Positions 60,094-64,000 of a stretch of DNA of 64,000 nucleotides are shown here, in pieces. Every line of letters starts with the position of its first letter. Positions within the stretch are counted from its first letter, which is position 1. The position numbers and the translations under genes were made by a program. The stretch is taken from contig DAHVAN010000356.1 of NCBI GenBank assembly GCA_027314595.1, forward strand, positions 1-64,000. Reading direction: 5' to 3'. This DNA comes from Actinomycetota bacterium. GTDB taxonomy: Bacteria > Actinomycetota > Actinomycetes > Streptosporangiales > Streptosporangiaceae. The notes under the pieces are model-generated. The model had not been told where the DNA came from, did no database searches, and saw only the letters and a list, made by a program, of their open reading frames with translations.

Positions 60094-62154
60094 ATGCCCG
60101 CCGACGCCGGGGAGGACGGCGAAGACAGCGTTATCCGCGCCGAGCGCGCGCATCTCACCCAGTCCCGCGAGTTCCTCCGCCTGATGCGGGAGAACGTGCT
60201 CGCGCTCAATCCCATGGCCGGGGACCCGGTGTCCCTTGAATTCCTCAAGGCGGACCTGCACCGTCGCGCCGAATCGCTGCGCGACCTGCCGGGCGCGCCG
60301 CTGTTCTTCGGCCGCCTCGACTACCGGTCGCCTGATGCCGGCTCGGTCCACATAGGGCGCAGGCACGTGCACGACCAGGACGGCACCCCGGTGGTGATCG
60401 ACTGGCGGGCGCCCGTCTCGCGGCCGTTCTACCGGGCGAGCCAGGCGGACCCGATGGATCTGGGGCTCCGGCGGCGGTTCGGGTTCTCCGGGGGAGATCT
60501 CACCGCCTACGAGGACGAGTGGTTCGGCGCACGGCGGGCGGGGACAGACGCCACGGGCCGTTCGGAAGAAAGACAAACGAGCAAGCTTCTGCTGGCGGAG
60601 ATCGAGCGCCCGCGCTCGGGCCCGATGCGCGACATCGTCGCCACGATCCAGCCCGACCAGGACGACATCGTGCGCGCGGACGTTGGCCGGACCGTGTGCG
60701 TGCAGGGTGCGCCTGGGACGGGGAAGACCGCGGTCGGGCTGCACCGGGTCGCGTACCTGCTGTACGCGCACAAGGAGCAGGTGATACGGCGCGGGGTGAT
60801 CGTGGTCGGGCCGAACAGCGCCTTCCTCTCCTACATCAGGAACGTGCTCCCGGCGCTAGGCGAGCTTGACGTCACCCAGACCACCGTCACCGACCTGGTG
60901 GCGTCGGTGCCGGTGCGCGGCGCTGACGGCGACCTCGCGGGCGTGATCAAGGGCGACGCCCGGATGGCGGAAGTGCTGCGGCGGGCGCTGTGGGCATCGG
61001 TCAGGGAGCCGGCCGAGGGGCTCATGGTGGCCCGCGGCGCACGGCGGTGGCGGGTTTCAGCGCGCGAGGTGGCCTCGCTGGCGGCCCAGCTGCGCGATCG
61101 CGGGGTCCGGTACGGGGCGGGGCGGGAACTGCTCGGGCACCGGATCGCCCATGTGATCCTGACCCAGATGGAGGCGGCCGGGGAGACCTGCGATGACCGG
61201 ACGCACGACGCGGTACGGCGGTCCGCGCCGGTGCGGGCGTACGTCGATCAGGTGTGGCCGAAGGTCGAGGCCAGACGGCTGGTGTTCGGGCTGCTGTCGT
61301 CGCCGGCGGAACTGGCGCGGCACGCCTGCGGGCTGCTGTCCGCGGCTGAGCAGCAGGCGATCGTGTGGTCGGCGGCGCCGCGCGGCCCGGGTTCGGCCCG
61401 CTGGAGCCGGGCCGACCAGGTGCTCATCGACGAGGCCGCCGACCTCATTGAGCGCACGCCGAGCATGGCGCACGTCGTGGTGGACGAGGCGCAGGACCTG
61501 TCGCCGATGGAGTGCAGGGCGATCGGCCGGCGGTGCTCGACTGGGTCGGCGACCGTGCTCGGCGACATCGCCCAGGGCACGACCCCGTGGGCGGCCACGT
61601 CGTGGCCGGTGATGCTCAGCCACCTGGGCAAGCCGGAGGCCGCGGTGCGTGAGCTCGACGTGGGCTACCGGGTGCCACGGCAGATTCTGGATTACGCCTC
61701 ACGCTTGCTGCCGTCGATCGCGCCCGGGCTGCGCCCGCCCGTGTCGCTGCGGCAGGACGCCGGGGCCCTCGCGGTCGAGCCGGTGGCCCCGGGCGGGCTC
61801 GGCGGGCGGGTCGCGGACGCCAGTTCCCGTGCCCTGAACCTGCCGGGCTCGGTCGCCGTCATCTGCGCCGACGCACAGGTGGCCGACGTCAGCGCGGCGC
61901 TGCTCGCGGCGGGGCTCGCGTTCGGCGTGCTGGGCTCAGGGCCAGCCGGACAGGAGTCCCGGCTCGCGGTCGTTCCCGTCACGCTGGCGAAGGGACTTGA
62001 GTTCGATCACGTCGTGCTCGCCGAGCCCAGCCGTATCGTCTCCGGCGAGGCGCACGGCATGCGCCGCCTCTATGTGGCGCTGACCCGCGCCGTATCCCGG
62101 CTCACCGTGCTGCATGCGGAGCCGCTTCCCGCTGAACTTTGTTACGTATCATAG
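60094..62154 (+). CDS. UvrD/HelD-like superfamily 1 ATPase (HelR-like RNA polymerase recycling motor)
   Basis: VCVQGAPGTGKTAVGLHRVAYLLY; VVDEAQDLSPMECRAIGRRC; LAKGLEFDHVVL; RRLYVALTRAVSRLTVLH. Confidence 0.82.
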   Translation: MPADAGEDGEDSVIRAERAHLTQSREFLRLMRENVLALNPMAGDPVSLEFLKADLHRRAESLRDLPGAPLFFGRLDYRSPDAGSVHIGRRHVHDQDGTPVVIDWRAPVSRPFYRASQADPMDLGLRRRFGFSGGDLTAYEDEWFGARRAGTDATGRSEERQTSKLLLAEIERPRSGPMRDIVATIQPDQDDIVRADVGRTVCVQGAPGTGKTAVGLHRVAYLLYAHKEQVIRRGVIVVGPNSAFLSYIRNVLPALGELDVTQTTVTDLVASVPVRGADGDLAGVIKGDARMAEVLRRALWASVREPAEGLMVARGARRWRVSAREVASLAAQLRDRGVRYGAGRELLGHRIAHVILTQMEAAGETCDDRTHDAVRRSAPVRAYVDQVWPKVEARRLVFGLLSSPAELARHACGLLSAAEQQAIVWSAAPRGPGSARWSRADQVLIDEAADLIERTPSMAHVVVDEAQDLSPMECRAIGRRCSTGSATVLGDIAQGTTPWAATSWPVMLSHLGKPEAAVRELDVGYRVPRQILDYASRLLPSIAPGLRPPVSLRQDAGALAVEPVAPGGLGGRVADASSRALNLPGSVAVICADAQVADVSAALLAAGLAFGVLGSGPAGQESRLAVVPVTLAKGLEFDHVVLAEPSRIVSGEAHGMRRLYVALTRAVSRLTVLHAEPLPAELCYVS

Positions 62155-62279
62155 ATGTTGGCCACATTTATCTGGCGCTTGCGCGTAAATTCACAATGCG
62201 CGTTGCGTGACCGTGTCGGGGGCGGCATCCTCGGACGATCTAGCACGCTTGGGGTTCTGGGAAACTACCATAAGTAGCG

Positions 62280-62585
62280 ATGGTGATATCGGTGGAAGCC
62301 AAGGGGAACCACGCAGAGTCGGTATACCTTGACAAGCTGGCGGAGGAACTGACGCACCGGGGGCTTGAAGCCTGGCTCATGGCGCCGGCGGGCCGGGTAC
62401 CCAGCGTTTACGTGGTGAATCCGGCCGCGAGAGCCCTTGAGGATAACGTGTACGTGGGCTGCGGCAAGGATGGCCTGTGGTGGTTCTGGTGGTCCTGGGC
62501 GGAGCGGATCTCGATCGCCGACGACATCGACGCGGCCGCGACCGCCATCGCCCGCGTCCTCGCCCTGCCGCGCGGCGCCGGGTAA
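62280..62585 (+). CDS. Conserved actinobacterial hypothetical protein
   Basis: 101 aa, GLWWFWWSWAERISIADDIDAAATAIARVL. Confidence 0.65.
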   Translation: MVISVEAKGNHAESVYLDKLAEELTHRGLEAWLMAPAGRVPSVYVVNPAARALEDNVYVGCGKDGLWWFWWSWAERISIADDIDAAATAIARVLALPRGAG

Positions 62586-62635
62586 GCCCGGACATCGGGC
62601 CCTCGTCTGCCCGTGCTGGGGCCCTCGGGCGAACG

Positions 62636-63085
62636 TCAGGCCGTGGGGGCGGAGCCCGACGGCATGCCGGGGAAGGCGACGGTTGAACCACGCCATGCCG
62701 CCGCCCGGCTCGCGGGGGGCTGCATGGCGAGTGCGCCGAAGGCGCGCAGCGCCGGATCCGTGACGGCGACCAGGCCGAGATAGGCCCGGGTCACGCCGTC
62801 CTCGAGCGTTGCCGCCAGCCGCCGCGCCGAGCGCGTGTCGTCCACGGCGAAGGGCAGCTCGTATGCCGCGCTCGCGGCTACGGGGGTGGCGCCCAGCCTG
62901 GTGATCATCGCCTGGAGGGTATCCCTGGCCTCCTGGTGAAGCCTCCAGTCGGTCAGCGCGGTGGCCTGTCCGGCGCCGCTGAGCATGGCCCCAAGCACGC
63001 CGTAGCCGTAGATGGCCGCGTGCTCGGCGGCGAGCGCGGCCTGCAGCGCCTGCAGCGCCTGCGGCGCGACGTTCGCCCGCGTCAT
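62636..63085 (-). CDS. Ferritin-like DUF4439 protein
   Basis: ALQAALAAEHAAIYGYGVLGAMLSG. Confidence 0.75.
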   Translation of the reverse strand: MTRANVAPQALQALQAALAAEHAAIYGYGVLGAMLSGAGQATALTDWRLHQEARDTLQAMITRLGATPVAASAAYELPFAVDDTRSARRLAATLEDGVTRAYLGLVAVTDPALRAFGALAMQPPASRAAAWRGSTVAFPGMPSGSAPTA

Positions 63086-63573
63086 GCGTGGCCTGTTTCC
63101 AGCACGGTGATGTGGGTGGCCTCCGCGGCGGCGATGCTCGCGTACAGCTGCGCGAGCGACGGCGAAGCGCCGCTCAGGCGCCGCAGCTGTGCGGTGCTCG
63201 CGGCGTGCTCGGCGGTGCGCAGCTGGGCCAGGACGGCTGCCCGCGTGCCCGGAATCGGCGGCCTCGACGTGACCCGGTCCGGCACGGCCTTGCCCGGCGG
63301 CTCGATGATGCGGGCGCGCAGCCGCGCGAGGTGCGCCCAGTGCTCGGCCAGCAGCGGCTCGAGCTCAGCGGCCAGCGCGGGATAAGACGCTATGGTGCGC
63401 GTGTACAGGGAAACCAGGTTCTCTTCCGCGGTGACCGCGGTGAACAGGGTTCGCACGTCAGCCGCCAACGGCGGCGGCGACGCGAGCCCCTCCGGGCGCG
63501 TGCAGGCGCTCGCCGCGAGAAACAGTGGCAGCGTCGTCGCCGACGCGGCGAGCAACTGACGCCTTCGCAGCAT
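63082..63573 (-). CDS. Ferritin-like lipoprotein
   Basis: Signal MLRRRQLLAASATTLPLFLAASAC; overlaps DUF4439 gene. Confidence 0.65.
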   Translation of the reverse strand: MLRRRQLLAASATTLPLFLAASACTRPEGLASPPPLAADVRTLFTAVTAEENLVSLYTRTIASYPALAAELEPLLAEHWAHLARLRARIIEPPGKAVPDRVTSRPPIPGTRAAVLAQLRTAEHAASTAQLRRLSGASPSLAQLYASIAAAEATHITVLETGHA

Positions 63574-63729
63574 AGGCTCTAAGCATGCCACGGAGCTGGG
63601 GCTGCCGCGGTTGCGGCCGGTTCGCGATCGCTTTGCCTCCAAAGACGCGTGCGGCTTCCGTGGCCTATAGGCTGGACCTGCGAAGATAAGAGGCTGCGTG
63701 GTAGACGGCTCGTAGACGAGGAGGTCGTG

Positions 63730-64000
63730 ATGCCCGGTGGCTCTCGCACCGCCGCCGGCCCGGTGGACGACAGGCGCCTGGCCGGCCTGATTCAGCCTGT
63801 GGTGGCTGCCGCCGGGATGGACCTGGAGTCGGTGCGGACGACCATGGCCGGACGGCGGCTGCTGCTGCGCATCGTGGTCGACAGCGACCATGGCGTCAGC
63901 CTCGACGACACGGCCCTTGTCAGCCGCGAGGTGTCTGCCACCCTCGATGCCACCGACGTCATGGGTGACGTGCCGTACACCCTGGAGGTTTCCTCACCTG
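63730..64000 (+). CDS. rimP: Ribosome maturation factor RimP (truncated by window end)
   Basis: RLAGLIQPVVAAAGMDLESVRTTMAGRRLLLRIVVDSDHGVSLDDTALVSREVSATLDATDVMGDVPYTLEVSSP. Confidence 0.88.
   Translation, partial: MPGGSRTAAGPVDDRRLAGLIQPVVAAAGMDLESVRTTMAGRRLLLRIVVDSDHGVSLDDTALVSREVSATLDATDVMGDVPYTLEVSSP

Overview
High-GC actinobacterial chromosome segment. The backbone carries a DUF2469 / GH65-bPGM / YraN / YifB / DprA / XerC cluster, then rpsB-tsf // frr-cdsA // rlmN, HNH/DUF222, CytX-like permease, prcB, LuxR/LAL, typA, GH25, sdhABC, S9 peptidase, mshB, rocD-ddaH, dapC-fdxA, dapD, LOG, tag, PHP, a HelR-like helicase, ferritin-like genes and the start of rimP. The main accessory feature is an integrated element of about 11.6 kb (about 14,886-26,499) that splits a hexapeptide-repeat acyltransferase gene. 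Its left end carries a large serine recombinase. Inside are an FtsK-like transfer operon on the minus strand (with an embedded DNA methyltransferase), an HTH-NB-ARC-TPR STAND protein, an XRE/DUF5753 + DUF397 pair, a transposase remnant and a GntR-like regulator. The attachment sites can be read directly: 20-bp inverted arms (19/20 identical) lie exactly 7 bp either side of a shared 'TC' dinucleotide, and joining the flanks at that TC restores the acyltransferase reading frame exactly. Other points of interest: pyrH is missing between tsf and frr, prcB is solitary, an SPFH gene is decayed, a TPP riboswitch precedes the CytX-like permease, and an apparently undescribed 31-bp tandem repeat family occurs at two distant intergenic sites. 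All calls are from reading the sequence and recognising families; no database search was run.
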